A program made the position numbers and the translations under genes. From an uncultured Collinsella sp. (lineage in GTDB: Bacteria > Actinomycetota > Coriobacteriia > Coriobacteriales > Coriobacteriaceae), in NCBI GenBank assembly GCA_937995345.1, contig CALKKS010000013.1:62001-126000 (forward strand): 64,000 nt of DNA, written 5' to 3'. Below, piece by piece: positions 52,450-61,036 of this stretch. The stretch's first letter is position 1. Each line of letters opens with the position of its first letter. Below the pieces are notes generated by a model. It had not been told where the DNA came from and ran no database searches. It saw nothing but the letters and a program-made list of their open reading frames with translations.

Positions 52450-53784
52450 ATGAGCACACAGACCGAGCCCAAGCTCGTCACGCAAATCGACTTCGCCCGC
52501 GCCGGGCAGATCACACCGCAGATGAAGGAGGTTGCCGAGCGCGAGCATCGCGACCCCGAGTACATCCGCGAGCGCGTGGCCGACGGCCGCATCGCCATTC
52601 CCGCCAACATCGTGCATATCAAAAAGGGCATGCGCGCCTTTGGTGTCGGCGAGGGCCTGTCCACCAAGGTCAACGTCAACCTGGGCATCTCGGGCGACAA
52701 GGCCGATGCCGCCGAGGAATGGAAGAAGGTCAAGATCGCCGAGGACTTTGGCGCCGACGCCATCATGGACCTTTCCAACTCGGGCAAAACGCGCCAGTTC
52801 CGCCAGCAGCTCATCGACGAGACGCCGCTCATGGTGGGCACCGTCCCCATGTACGACGCCATCGGCTACATGGAAAAGCCACTGGTCAAGCTGACCAAGG
52901 ACGACCTGTTCGAGGTCGTGCGCGCGCATGCCGAGGACGGCGTGGACTTTATGACCATCCACTGCGGCATCAACAAGTCGGTCACCAAGACCTTTAAGGA
53001 GACCGGCCGCCTGATGAACATCGTCAGCCGCGGCGGTTCGCTGCTGTTTGGCTGGATGGAGGTCACCGGCAACGAAAACCCCTTCTACGAGTACTTTGAC
53101 GAGCTGCTCGAGATTTGCCACGAGTACGACGTGACGATTTCGCTCGGCGACTCCTGCCGTCCGGGCTGCCTCTACGACTCCAACGACGCCACCGAGACCG
53201 CCGAGATGATCGAGCTGGGCAAGCTGTGCAAGCGTGCCTGGGCCGCCGGCGTCCAGGTCATGGTCGAGGGCCCGGGTCACATGGCGCTCGACGAGATCGC
53301 CGCTAACATGAAACTGCAGAAGCGCCTGTGCCACAACGCCCCGTTCTATGTGCTCGGGCCGCTGGTGACCGATATCGGCGTGGGCTACGACCACATCACC
53401 GCCGCCATCGGTGGCGCCATCTCCGCGAGCTCGGGTGCCGACTTTTTGTGCTACGTGACGCCGGCCGAGCACTTGTGCCTGCCCAACGCCCAGGACGTGC
53501 TCGATGGTCTCATGGCCACCAAGATTGCCGCGCACGCCGCCGATATCGCCAAGAAGGTGCCGCACGCCCGTGACATGGACGACAAGATGGGCCAGGCACG
53601 CCGCAAACTTGACTGGGACGCCATGTGGAAGTGCGCCCTCGACCCGGTCACCGGCAAGAAGCGCTACGAGGAATCCCCCGCCGCCACCGAGGGCACCTGC
53701 ACCATGTGCGGCAAGATGTGCGCCGTCCGCACTGTCAACAAGGTGTTCGAGGGTACGACGATCGATCTCGGCATGGAGGACTAA
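52450..53784 (+). CDS. thiC: Phosphomethylpyrimidine synthase (short form)
   Basis: 444-aa radical SAM enzyme making HMP-P from AIR. Short form without the N-terminal extra domain, usual in anaerobes. The C-terminal cluster motif is CTMCGKMCAVR, a CX2CX3C arrangement rather than the CX2CX4C of E. coli ThiC. Other features: GDGLRPG-like region ISLGDSCRPGCLYD, MVEGPGHMALDEI and DFLCYVTPAEHLCLPN. ATG 52450 is preferred over the ATG inside the riboswitch (52426). BzaF-type paralogs share the fold, but the TPP riboswitch and thiD support ThiC. Confidence 0.93.
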   Translation: MSTQTEPKLVTQIDFARAGQITPQMKEVAEREHRDPEYIRERVADGRIAIPANIVHIKKGMRAFGVGEGLSTKVNVNLGISGDKADAAEEWKKVKIAEDFGADAIMDLSNSGKTRQFRQQLIDETPLMVGTVPMYDAIGYMEKPLVKLTKDDLFEVVRAHAEDGVDFMTIHCGINKSVTKTFKETGRLMNIVSRGGSLLFGWMEVTGNENPFYEYFDELLEICHEYDVTISLGDSCRPGCLYDSNDATETAEMIELGKLCKRAWAAGVQVMVEGPGHMALDEIAANMKLQKRLCHNAPFYVLGPLVTDIGVGYDHITAAIGGAISASSGADFLCYVTPAEHLCLPNAQDVLDGLMATKIAAHAADIAKKVPHARDMDDKMGQARRKLDWDAMWKCALDPVTGKKRYEESPAATEGTCTMCGKMCAVRTVNKVFEGTTIDLGMED

Positions 53785-53878
53785 CGCGTCGCCACAATCG
53801 CTTTTGGCAGCACCGAGGCGTTCGTCAATTGTTGACATGTGAACATTTGTTTTTATTTGCGTTAAGATTGCACCGCCC

Positions 53879-53914
53879 GCCCGGGATCGGCATACAGCCG
53901 GCCCGGGCATCTTT
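53879..53914 (+). terminator. Terminator of thiC
   Basis: GCCCGGG (53879-53885) pairs with CCCGGGC (53902-53908), with an inner CGGC/GCCG stem, followed by ATCTTTAT. The rest of the 53785-53965 gap has no gene. Confidence 0.6.
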
Positions 53915-53965
53915 ATAATGCTGGCTTAAAGACCCATTTGATTCCGACCGAACAAGGGAGCGAGC

Positions 53966-54796
53966 ATGGATCGCAGCAAGGTACCCGCCGTCCTATCCAT
54001 CGCGGGATCCGATTCCAGCGGCGGCGCCGGCATTCAGGCCGACATCAAGACCATCACGGCGCACCGCCTGTATGCCGAGACGGCCATCACCGCCATCACC
54101 GCACAGAACACCCTGGGCGTCACCGCCGTACAGAACATCTCGCCAGATATCGTCGCCGCGCAAATCGACGCCGTTTTTGACGATATCCGCCCGAGCGCCG
54201 TCAAGATCGGCATGGCTTCCTCTGCCGAGATCATCGAGGTTATCGCCGACCGCCTGAACGCATGGAACGCGACAAACGTGGTCGTCGACCCCGTCATGGT
54301 TGCCACCTCGGGCGCTCGCCTTATCGCCGAGGACGCTGCCGAAGCGCTCACACGCTGCCTGTTCCCGCTGGCAACGGTTATCACGCCCAACATTCCCGAA
54401 GCCATGGCGCTGCTCGACTACGAGGTCGATTCCGAGCGCACGCAGCAAAATGCCGCCATGCTCCTCACCCGCCGCTTTGGGTGCGCGTCTTTGGTTAAAG
54501 GCGGGCATCTTGTCAACGAGGCCAACGACGTGCTGGCGGAGCCCGCGCCGCTCGATGACGAGGGCAACCATCTGGGAGATCCGCTCACCACGTGGTTCCG
54601 CCACAAGCGCATCGAGACCGACAACACGCACGGCACCGGATGTACGCTCTCATCCGCCATCGCCTGCGCGCTGGCCCAGGGCATGGATCTCGCCGATGCC
54701 GTCAACGCCGGCAAGGCCTACCTGACCGGCGCTCTCGCCGCCGGCTTTGACATGGGCAAAGGTTCCGGCCCCGTCAACCACATGTGGCAGTACTAA
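53966..54796 (+). CDS. thiD: Hydroxymethylpyrimidine (phosphate) kinase
   Basis: 276-aa ribokinase-fold enzyme phosphorylating HMP and HMP-P. Family marks: VLSIAGSDSSGGAGIQADIK, VVDPVMVATSGARL, TPNIPEA and DNTHGTGCTLSSAIAC (anion hole and catalytic Asp region). ATG 53966 follows AAGGGAG. Acts right after ThiC; no ThiE or ThiM is in the window. Confidence 0.94.
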   Translation: MDRSKVPAVLSIAGSDSSGGAGIQADIKTITAHRLYAETAITAITAQNTLGVTAVQNISPDIVAAQIDAVFDDIRPSAVKIGMASSAEIIEVIADRLNAWNATNVVVDPVMVATSGARLIAEDAAEALTRCLFPLATVITPNIPEAMALLDYEVDSERTQQNAAMLLTRRFGCASLVKGGHLVNEANDVLAEPAPLDDEGNHLGDPLTTWFRHKRIETDNTHGTGCTLSSAIACALAQGMDLADAVNAGKAYLTGALAAGFDMGKGSGPVNHMWQY

Positions 54797-54840
54797 ATAG
54801 CCAGTAACCTGCCAAAAAGAGACAGGCTACCTTGCACCAA

Positions 54841-54905
54841 AAACCGTCGCAACATTCGATGAAAATCGCGCAAACGCGAAAAATCATCGAATGTTGCGAC
54901 GGTTT
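54841..54905. repeat. Perfect 22-bp inverted repeat between thiD and the pentapeptide gene
   Basis: Arms 54841-54862 (AAACCGTCGCAACATTCGAT, then GA) and 54884-54905. The loop contains an inner TCGCG/CGCGA hairpin. Convergent position; it likely also terminates transcription (the minus side reads into T/A-rich DNA). Confidence 0.85.
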
Positions 54906-54941
54906 GATTTTAGATAGCGGTCGAACAAAGGACCGGGGCGC

Positions 54942-55553
54942 CTATTCGTCGGCGAGCTGGATGCCGAGCAGGCCCGAGAGTGCCAACGCCTGCTCGGCAT
55001 TTACCGTCAGGCCACGCAGCTCATGGTAGTCGCCCGAGACGACAGGAGCCGCGAACGTACAACACGATACATCCACGCCGGAAAGCGGCGTCTTGAACAC
55101 ATCGATTCGCGTCAGGTCGCAGCCGTCCAAGCGCAATTGCCCCAGCTTTGCCCCCTGGAGTGCGGCCTCGGTCAAACGCGTGTCACGCGCAGCCATGGGG
55201 CCAATGCTTCCCTCCGAAAGGTTCGCATAGCTCAAATCGCACAATGTAAACGACACACTCGACAGACGCGCCCTGAGCAAGTTGAGCCCCGGCGCCGAGC
55301 AATCGACAAAGTCGCAGCGGTTGAGCCAGCAGCCTTCCATATTGCAGCGGATAAAGCGGCAACCGCGAAACACGACGTCGCGAAACGTCGAACCGCTCCA
55401 GTCAACGCCATCGAACACGCAGGACCGGAACACGACGCCGTCAAAGGTCGCGCCGTTCGCCACGTCATAGACAAGTTCCAGGTCCTCAAAAGCAGTATTG
55501 GAGACGAGCTCATCGCCCTCGGCAAACAGGTCGAGGAGCTCGTCCATGCCCAT
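54942..55553 (-). CDS. Pentapeptide repeat protein
   Basis: 203-aa right-handed beta-helix protein. From about residue 35 to 160 it follows the A(D/N)LxX-type five-residue period: TFDGVVFRSCVFDGVDWSGS, FRDVVFRGCRFIRC, NRCDFVDCSAPGLNLLRARL. ATG 55553 is the likeliest start; the ribosome site is weak and ATG 55547 is an alternative. Function unknown; relatives include DNA-mimic gyrase protectors, but this is too general to assign. Confidence 0.75.
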   Translation of the reverse strand: MGMDELLDLFAEGDELVSNTAFEDLELVYDVANGATFDGVVFRSCVFDGVDWSGSTFRDVVFRGCRFIRCNMEGCWLNRCDFVDCSAPGLNLLRARLSSVSFTLCDLSYANLSEGSIGPMAARDTRLTEAALQGAKLGQLRLDGCDLTRIDVFKTPLSGVDVSCCTFAAPVVSGDYHELRGLTVNAEQALALSGLLGIQLADE

Positions 55554-55585
55554 ATGACAGCCAAGTCGTTCGTTTACCCGGGCAA

Positions 55586-55622
55586 AACCACCACAAAGGT
55601 GCCTGTCCCCTTTGTGGTGGTT
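55586..55622. repeat. AACCACCACAAAGG inverted repeat
   Basis: AACCACCACAAAGG (55586-55599) and CCTTTGTGGTGGTT (55609-55622) perfect 14-bp arms around TGCCTGTCC. It lies between the SGNH and pentapeptide genes (both minus). Confidence 0.75.
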
Positions 55623-55632
55623 AGGAGTCGCG

Positions 55633-56292
55633 CTACTCACCGAGCATTTCCTGGAGCTTGGCTGCCACGGCGTGACCCAGGCTCTCGTGGCTTTCGGGCA
55701 TCATATGCAGATAGTCGATATCGCCCGGCTCGGCAAACTCGGCGGCATTCAAAAAGTCGCAGCCAAACTGCTCGGCCACGTGCGCATAGTACTCGCCAAA
55801 ATGTTCCGAGGCCTCGACGGAATGCTCGTCAAAGTCGGTCATATACACATCGGCGATCTGCGGCTTAATCTTGATAGGCGCCATCAGCAGAATCCGTGGG
55901 CAGGGCGCAGCGTCGGTCCACGGAAACGCGCGGACGGCGCGAATCAGCGCCATGGCGCCACGGGCGATATCGGAAGCTGTCACGTTAAAGACCGTCTTAC
56001 AGTCGTTGGTGCCCAGCATGATCACAATGGCGTCCAGCGGCTTATGGGCCTCGAGAAGCATCGGAAGCGCGCGAATGCCGTTGAGGTTAGTGTCCAGATG
56101 GCACATATCGTCGCGCACCGTCGTGCGGCCGTTGAGTCCCTCCTCAATCACATGCCAGCCCTCGCCCAGATCACGCTGCGCCACGCCGCACCAGCGCACA
56201 TCCCGCGCATAGCGCACCGCGGTGCCGTCGCGCATGCCCGCCGGATCGTAACCATAGGTGTTGCTGTCACCAAAGCATAGAACGTTTTTCAT
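55633..56292 (-). CDS. SGNH/GDSL-type hydrolase
   Basis: 219-aa esterase/lipase-like hydrolase. Block I has the nucleophile Ser in LCFGDSNTYGY, block III is MLGTNDCK (Asn) and block V carries the Asp/His pair in DYLHMMPESHESLGH. ATG 56292 follows GGGGAG. Probably deacetylates a carbohydrate or lipid. Cytoplasmic: no signal peptide. Confidence 0.85.
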   Translation of the reverse strand: MKNVLCFGDSNTYGYDPAGMRDGTAVRYARDVRWCGVAQRDLGEGWHVIEEGLNGRTTVRDDMCHLDTNLNGIRALPMLLEAHKPLDAIVIMLGTNDCKTVFNVTASDIARGAMALIRAVRAFPWTDAAPCPRILLMAPIKIKPQIADVYMTDFDEHSVEASEHFGEYYAHVAEQFGCDFLNAAEFAEPGDIDYLHMMPESHESLGHAVAAKLQEMLGE

Positions 56293-56315
56293 CGTAAGCT
56301 CCCCACTCAATAAAA

Positions 56316-56342
56316 AGCCGACGGGAGCAGCCCCCGTCGGCT
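56316..56342 (-). terminator. Terminator of the PARG-like gene
   Basis: AGCCGACGGG (56316-56325) pairs with CCCGTCGGCT (56333-56342), followed by TTTTTATT on the minus strand. Confidence 0.85.
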
Positions 56343-56367
56343 CGGTATATCGCATCACGCGCACCGT

Positions 56368-57501
56368 TTACAGGTACTTGCGCCAGTCGTCGTCATCCTC
56401 GTCATCCTCGGCAGCGGCCTGAGCCTGCTCGGCGGCACGGGCGGCTGCGGTGCGGGCGGCAACCTGAGCATAGGACTCCTCGTTACGCTCGGGGAAGCTT
56501 GCCAATACGTGCTCGAACTTGGCAAAGTCCTCATCCCAGCGCGTAGAAGGCACGGCAAAGAACACCTGCTTGACCTTAAAGTCGCCCGACGCGAGCTCCT
56601 TACGGAAGAGCTCGGCTACGACCTCGGCATCAAAGCCGTTATTGTCGCAGCCCCAAGCACCCAGCACGAGCTTCTCGCGACCCAGCTCATCGCAGATGGC
56701 AAGGACAAAGCGGATACGGTCGCGCAGGGCATCCAACAGGGCGTCTTCGCTCACGCGGTACTCCTGGCGGGCACGCTTGACGTTGGGTGCGGCGGCAACG
56801 ATCACATCGGCGTATGCGTGCACGTGGTTGCGGTCGAAGCGCACGGCGGGCACCGCCAGCGCACGATTGCGGTAAAGCTCGCAGTTGATGTTGCGGCGAC
56901 GGTTCTCGCCGTACCACTTGCGCTGCTTGTCGAGCACGTTGTACAGGTACGAATCGGCGCAGAGCGTCGCCTCCTGGCCCAGGTAGCCCTGGATATAACC
57001 GCCGCCCGGATTGGTAAACGAGGCAAAGGCAAGCACGGCCATATCGCAGAACTGCGCATAGCCGCGACCGTTATCGAGGATTGCCTGCGTGGCGGAGGCA
57101 TCGAGCACGGTGACCTCGGGCAGGACCGGAGCAGCCTCCTCCGTGGGCGCGGACTCAGCCCCGTCGGCCGACTCAGTGGACTCGGGTGCCACCTCGGACT
57201 CGACCGCAGTCTCCACCTCGGCGGCCTCAACCACGGCAGCGTCGGCCTCCACAACCTCGGCAACCGGCTCCTCAGCAGCCGCTGCCTTCTGGACCTTGGC
57301 CTTCATCGCCGCGACAAAACCGGCAGGCATACCGTCGAATTCGCGAACGCCGACAAGCGAGCGCTCGATATCCTTGGCGCAGGCCTCGGACACAGCCGCC
57401 ACATGGCGCTCGGCGGCCTTGGCACGCGCCTCACGCTTGGGGTTGAGCTGTCCCGCGCGGTTGGGCCTGCGGTTACGGTTCCTGTTGTCGACGTCTGCCA
57501 T
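56368..57501 (-). CDS. TIGR02452-family PARG/macrodomain-like protein with acidic insert
   Basis: 377 aa. Residues about 1-70 are basic, about 71-128 form a low-complexity Glu/Ala/Val stretch likely disordered, and about 130-350 are the microbial PARG-like macrodomain. It shows FTNPGGGYIQGYLGQEATLC and VLGAWGCDNNGFD. The family normally has a QEE catalytic pair; here it is QEA, so hydrolase activity is uncertain. The C-terminal tail is Ala/Asp-rich. ATG 57501 follows AAAGGTG. Binding or removing ADP-ribose is the likely role. Confidence 0.75.
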   Translation of the reverse strand: MADVDNRNRNRRPNRAGQLNPKREARAKAAERHVAAVSEACAKDIERSLVGVREFDGMPAGFVAAMKAKVQKAAAAEEPVAEVVEADAAVVEAAEVETAVESEVAPESTESADGAESAPTEEAAPVLPEVTVLDASATQAILDNGRGYAQFCDMAVLAFASFTNPGGGYIQGYLGQEATLCADSYLYNVLDKQRKWYGENRRRNINCELYRNRALAVPAVRFDRNHVHAYADVIVAAAPNVKRARQEYRVSEDALLDALRDRIRFVLAICDELGREKLVLGAWGCDNNGFDAEVVAELFRKELASGDFKVKQVFFAVPSTRWDEDFAKFEHVLASFPERNEESYAQVAARTAAARAAEQAQAAAEDDEDDDDWRKYL

Positions 57502-57566
57502 AAGTGGTCACCTTTCCTGTCGCTGCCGCTGTCGGCTTTTTCCCATCCATGATACCCCGCCGTGCA

Positions 57567-57596
57567 CAAAAAAGACGGCCCCGCAGGACCGCCTTT
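57567..57596 (-). terminator. Terminator of the BI-1 gene
   Basis: GGCGGTCC/GGGCCGTC stem with TTTTTT on the minus strand, about 50 nt after the BI-1 stop. Confidence 0.7.
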
Positions 57597-57642
57597 CACA
57601 TCGTTTTACCGCGTCCGGCAGGAAGCATCGCAATGCCGCGCT

Positions 57643-58338
57643 TTAATCGCGACGGCCGAGGATGTTCAGAATGCGCAGGAACACGTTGATGATGTCCACG
57701 AACAGGTTGGATGCCATGAGCACCGCATTGGGAAGCGTGGGCGGCACCGTCGTGGCAACATAGGTGTCGTAGCCAATAAAGCCGGCGAACACCACGATCA
57801 CGATCAGGTCGGTGATGGACTGCGAAACGCCCATGAACATCAGCACGATCTCGACCAGAATCGTGGCAAGCAGGATGCCAAAACCAATGCCATACACACG
57901 CTGGAAAAACTTGGGGAAGGTCACGCCCAGCGCACCAAAGACAAAGGTGATGGCGGCCGTGGCGATAAAGGCGGTGTTAATGGTAGGCAGGTCGTAGTTG
58001 GCGAGACCAAACGACGCGGTCAGGCCAAAGGTACTCGCAAAGATTACGTAGCCCACAAGGGACAGGCCCACGGACTGCTTGCCCGCAGCAGCCGACATCA
58101 TGACCATGCCGACGATGGTCAAAATAAACGAGCCAAAGACCAGCGGTAGGGCGGCGCCGCTCATCATCATGCGCGCAAACGACATGGTGCTCGTAAAGTA
58201 GGCGCCGGCGCCCATGGCGCAAAAGCCCAAGAAGATCAGGGCAGACATGGCGAGATTGTACGCGCGCGGCGACATCTCCTTGGCGCGGCTTGCGCCGGTC
58301 TCGACGGGGCCGTTCTGATAGCCCTGGATATCGTTCAT
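57643..58338 (-). CDS. Bax inhibitor-1/YccA family membrane protein
   Basis: 231-aa protein with seven hydrophobic segments. It belongs to the BI-1/YbhL/YccA (LifeGuard-type) family of proton-sensitive Ca2+ leak channels and FtsH regulators. Family segments are FGLTASFGLANYDLP and FAGFIGYDTYV near the C terminus, where the family's conserved Asp lies. It ends in a short basic-acidic NILGRRD tail. ATG 58338 follows GAAAGGAC. Confidence 0.85.
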   Translation of the reverse strand: MNDIQGYQNGPVETGASRAKEMSPRAYNLAMSALIFLGFCAMGAGAYFTSTMSFARMMMSGAALPLVFGSFILTIVGMVMMSAAAGKQSVGLSLVGYVIFASTFGLTASFGLANYDLPTINTAFIATAAITFVFGALGVTFPKFFQRVYGIGFGILLATILVEIVLMFMGVSQSITDLIVIVVFAGFIGYDTYVATTVPPTLPNAVLMASNLFVDIINVFLRILNILGRRD

Positions 58339-58423
58339 ATACTTCGTCCTTTCAAAAAGCGCCACAAATAACGGCGCCGTAGGCGACAATATCCCTGCCA
58401 TTGTACCCGAATGCCGTGCGCTC

Positions 58424-58762
58424 TTACCTGCGGCGCTCGCCCTCAAGCGTACGGTCAAACGCCCATACCCACCAACGCATCACGTGCGCCTGCGAGCCAT
58501 CCGCCCGCTCGCGCGCCTGGTCCTCCAGATACAACTCGGTCGCATGTCCGCCAAAACGTACCTTATAGGTTGCCGTACGAACGCCGTGAACCGTCAGGCC
58601 AAACCCGGTGGTCGAGATAATTTCGTCGATCGTAAAACAACGGCCGTCGACCCAGCAGACGGTGACCGGCACGACTTGCCCGCCCGCAAGGATGCGGGCC
58701 ACGACGTCCACATACTGCTTGTGCACGCGTCGAGTTTTGCCATCTGTCTGTCGATATTCCAT
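58424..58762 (-). CDS. Uncharacterised 112-aa protein
   Basis: Not recognised. Basic at the N terminus (TDGKTRRVHKQYVDVVARIL), then a beta-rich core (VPVTVCWVDGRCFTIDEII; TYKVRFGGHATELYLEDQ) with Arg/Glu-rich ends. ATG 58762 follows AGGGGGC. No membrane helix or signal peptide. C-ending codon use supports coding. Confidence 0.6.
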   Translation of the reverse strand: MEYRQTDGKTRRVHKQYVDVVARILAGGQVVPVTVCWVDGRCFTIDEIISTTGFGLTVHGVRTATYKVRFGGHATELYLEDQARERADGSQAHVMRWWVWAFDRTLEGERRR

Positions 58763-58950
58763 GCCCCCTATTATCGAACGCATGTTTGTATGTTGTAAAG
58801 CGAACAGGCTGTGGTTTTGGCGTGTCGGACCGCAGGCGCACGTCCGCACAACGCGTTAGCAAAAAGAACACCCGCGGTCAACAGGGCTAATATTCAATGT
58901 TAGTGCCAAAAAATTCACTTCTCCCATCAGAACTCGGTAAAGAAACCAGC

Positions 58951-58982
58951 AGGAGGTGATACGATTTATCATGTTTTTGTAA
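58951..58982 (+). promoter_or_regulatory. Perfect Shine-Dalgarno with three-codon mini-ORF in the pit leader
   Basis: AGGAGGTGAT (58951-58960), a full anti-SD complement, lies 10 nt before ATG TTT TTG TAA (58971-58982). The pit start follows 30 nt later with a weaker site. It may be a leader mini-ORF. Confidence 0.35.
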
Positions 58983-59012
58983 CGTGCCTGCAAACTTCGA
59001 GAAAGCCCATAT

Positions 59013-60062
59013 ATGGACGTAACGTTCTCAACCTTCCTCGGCCAACTTGTGTCGAACCCAGTCCTTGCCGTCACCGTGATCCTCGCGCTCGGCGCCATCT
59101 TCGTCAATGGATGGACCGACGCACCCAACGCCATCGCGACCTGCGTCACCACACGTTGCATGCCCGCCCGCGCCGCCATTCTCATGAGTGCCGCATTCAA
59201 CTTCTTGGGCGTGCTCATCATGACGCACTTTAACGCGAGCGTCGCCAACACCATCTCACATATCGTCGACTTTGGCGGAAACAGCACCATGGCGCTCGCG
59301 TGCCTCTGCGCGGCGCTGTTCTCCATCGTCGTCTACGGCGCCACAGCGTCGCGTTTTGGCATCCCCACCTCGCAAAGCCACAGCCTTATCGCCGGCCTGA
59401 CCGGTGCCGCCATCGCCCTCGGCGGTGCGAGCAGCGTCAACGTCCACGAGTGGATGAAGGTCATCTACGGCCTGGCGCTCTCCATCGGACTGGGCTTCGT
59501 CATGGGCTGGGTCCTGTGCAAGCTCGTCTCGATTCTTTTCGCCGCCGCCAACAGGCGACGCGCCAACGTCTTCTTTAAATACGCTCAGATCGCGAGTGCT
59601 GCGGCCATGAGCTTTATGCACGGCGCGCAGGATGGACAGAAGTTCATCGGCGTGCTCTTTTTAGGCGTGGCCTTTGCCAGCGGCCAGACGAGCGTCGGCG
59701 ACGCCGGCATCCCCATCTGGATCATGCTGCTGTGCTCGGCCACCATGGGCATCGGCACCAGTGTGGGCGGCGAGCGCATCATCAAGTCCGTCGGCCAGAG
59801 CATGGTCAAGCTCGAGAAGTATCAGGGCTTCTCCGCCGACCTCGCAGGCGCCGCGAATCTGCTGCTTGCCACCCTTACCGGTATCCCTGTGTCCTCCACC
59901 CACATCAAGACCTGCGCCATCATGGGCGTCGGCGCCGTCAAGCGCCTTTCGGCCATCAACTTCGGCGTGGTCAAGGACATGATGTTCACCTGGTTCTTCA
60001 CCTTCCCCGCCTGTGGACTCATCAGCTTTGTCATGGCCAAGCTGTTCATGATGTTCATCTAG
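59013..60062 (+). CDS. Inorganic phosphate transporter (PiT family)
   Basis: 349-aa PiT permease with about 10 helices. Both family signature halves are present: NGWTDAPNAIATCVTTR and the second PD001131-like SFMHGAQDGQKFIGVLFLG, plus GIPTSQSHSLIAGL and GIPVSSTHIKTCAIMGVG. Imports phosphate with H+ or Na+. ATG 59013 follows GAGAAAG. Paired with the PhoU-like gene 67 nt downstream. Confidence 0.93.
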   Translation: MDVTFSTFLGQLVSNPVLAVTVILALGAIFVNGWTDAPNAIATCVTTRCMPARAAILMSAAFNFLGVLIMTHFNASVANTISHIVDFGGNSTMALACLCAALFSIVVYGATASRFGIPTSQSHSLIAGLTGAAIALGGASSVNVHEWMKVIYGLALSIGLGFVMGWVLCKLVSILFAAANRRRANVFFKYAQIASAAAMSFMHGAQDGQKFIGVLFLGVAFASGQTSVGDAGIPIWIMLLCSATMGIGTSVGGERIIKSVGQSMVKLEKYQGFSADLAGAANLLLATLTGIPVSSTHIKTCAIMGVGAVKRLSAINFGVVKDMMFTWFFTFPACGLISFVMAKLFMMFI

Positions 60063-60129
60063 TCAAACCGTGCGTCCATCCGGACCGTAATATCTCACCC
60101 ACCCGTCTTCGCCTCGAAAGGACCCACTC

Positions 60130-60753
60130 ATGGCAAAGAAACCCGATTCGTTCTACTTTGACAACTACGTCGCCTGCGCCGACCTTGCCGTTCAGGCAGC
60201 AGAGCTGCTCACCAAGATTTTTGAGAACTTCGAGCCCGCGAAGATTCACGATATGCTCGACAAGATGCACGCGATCGAGCATGCGGCCGACAAGAAGCAC
60301 CATGAGCTTGAGGACGCCCTGCTCACGGCCTTTATCACCCCGCTTGAGCGCGAGGACCTGGACCTGATGAGCTGCTCGCTCGACACCGTGCTCGACCGTA
60401 TCGAGGGCGTCGTGCAGCGCGTCTACTTCACCAACATCCAGAGCATCCATCCCGATGCCATCGTGATCGCCCACAAGGTGACCGACGCCTGCCGCGCCAT
60501 GAAGGACCTGATGGTCGAGCTGCCCAACTACCGCAGGTCCAAGACCCTACGCGAACTCGTCATCCAGATCAACACGATCGAGTCCGAGGCCGACGAGCTC
60601 TACATCAACGCTATGCGCAACCTGCACGTTAACGGCAAGGATCCGCTCGAGGTCATCGCCTGGCGTGACGTCTACGCCTTCCTGGAGTACTGCGCTGACT
60701 GCTGCGAGAATGTGGCCGATGTCGTGGATTCGATTGTCATGAAGAACAGTTAA
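60130..60753 (+). CDS. DUF47 PhoU-like protein
   Basis: 207-aa all-helical DUF47/PhoU-like protein, the usual partner of Pit. Segments: FYFDNYVACADLAVQAAELL, IEHAADKKHHELEDALLTAF and ITPLEREDLDLM (metal-binding acidic positions). ATG 60130 follows CGAAAGGA. Thought to regulate PiT activity. Confidence 0.9.
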   Translation: MAKKPDSFYFDNYVACADLAVQAAELLTKIFENFEPAKIHDMLDKMHAIEHAADKKHHELEDALLTAFITPLEREDLDLMSCSLDTVLDRIEGVVQRVYFTNIQSIHPDAIVIAHKVTDACRAMKDLMVELPNYRRSKTLRELVIQINTIESEADELYINAMRNLHVNGKDPLEVIAWRDVYAFLEYCADCCENVADVVDSIVMKNS

Positions 60754-60777
60754 TTGGGGATACGTGTCCCGGCGGTC

Positions 60778-60857
60778 GCGGGCCCGGCCACTAATAACCT
60801 TTTTTCACTCCGGCTGCAAGCAGAGTCGTTCAAAAGGTTATTAGTGGCCGGGCCCGC
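60778..60857. repeat. Perfect 26-bp inverted repeat after the PhoU-like gene
   Basis: Arms 60778-60803 (GCGGGCCCGGCCACTAATAA, then CCTTTT) and 60832-60857 are perfect complements with a 28-nt loop. GC-rich outer and AT-rich inner halves, as in the 44912-45041 repeat. Confidence 0.9.
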
Positions 60858-61036
60858 TCCCTTATGTACCACCATTGGAACTTGGGCTGATAGTTTGGGC
60901 GTGATGGGACCTTGGCTGGTAGAGCCCTTAATACCCGATTGGGTACTTTGGGACCGCCCTGAGCGTCTTGCGGAAGCTTGCTCTGGGTACCCTTTGGTTG
61001 TCTTTTGTTTCGTTGTTTGATTGTTGGAGGGCTTGT

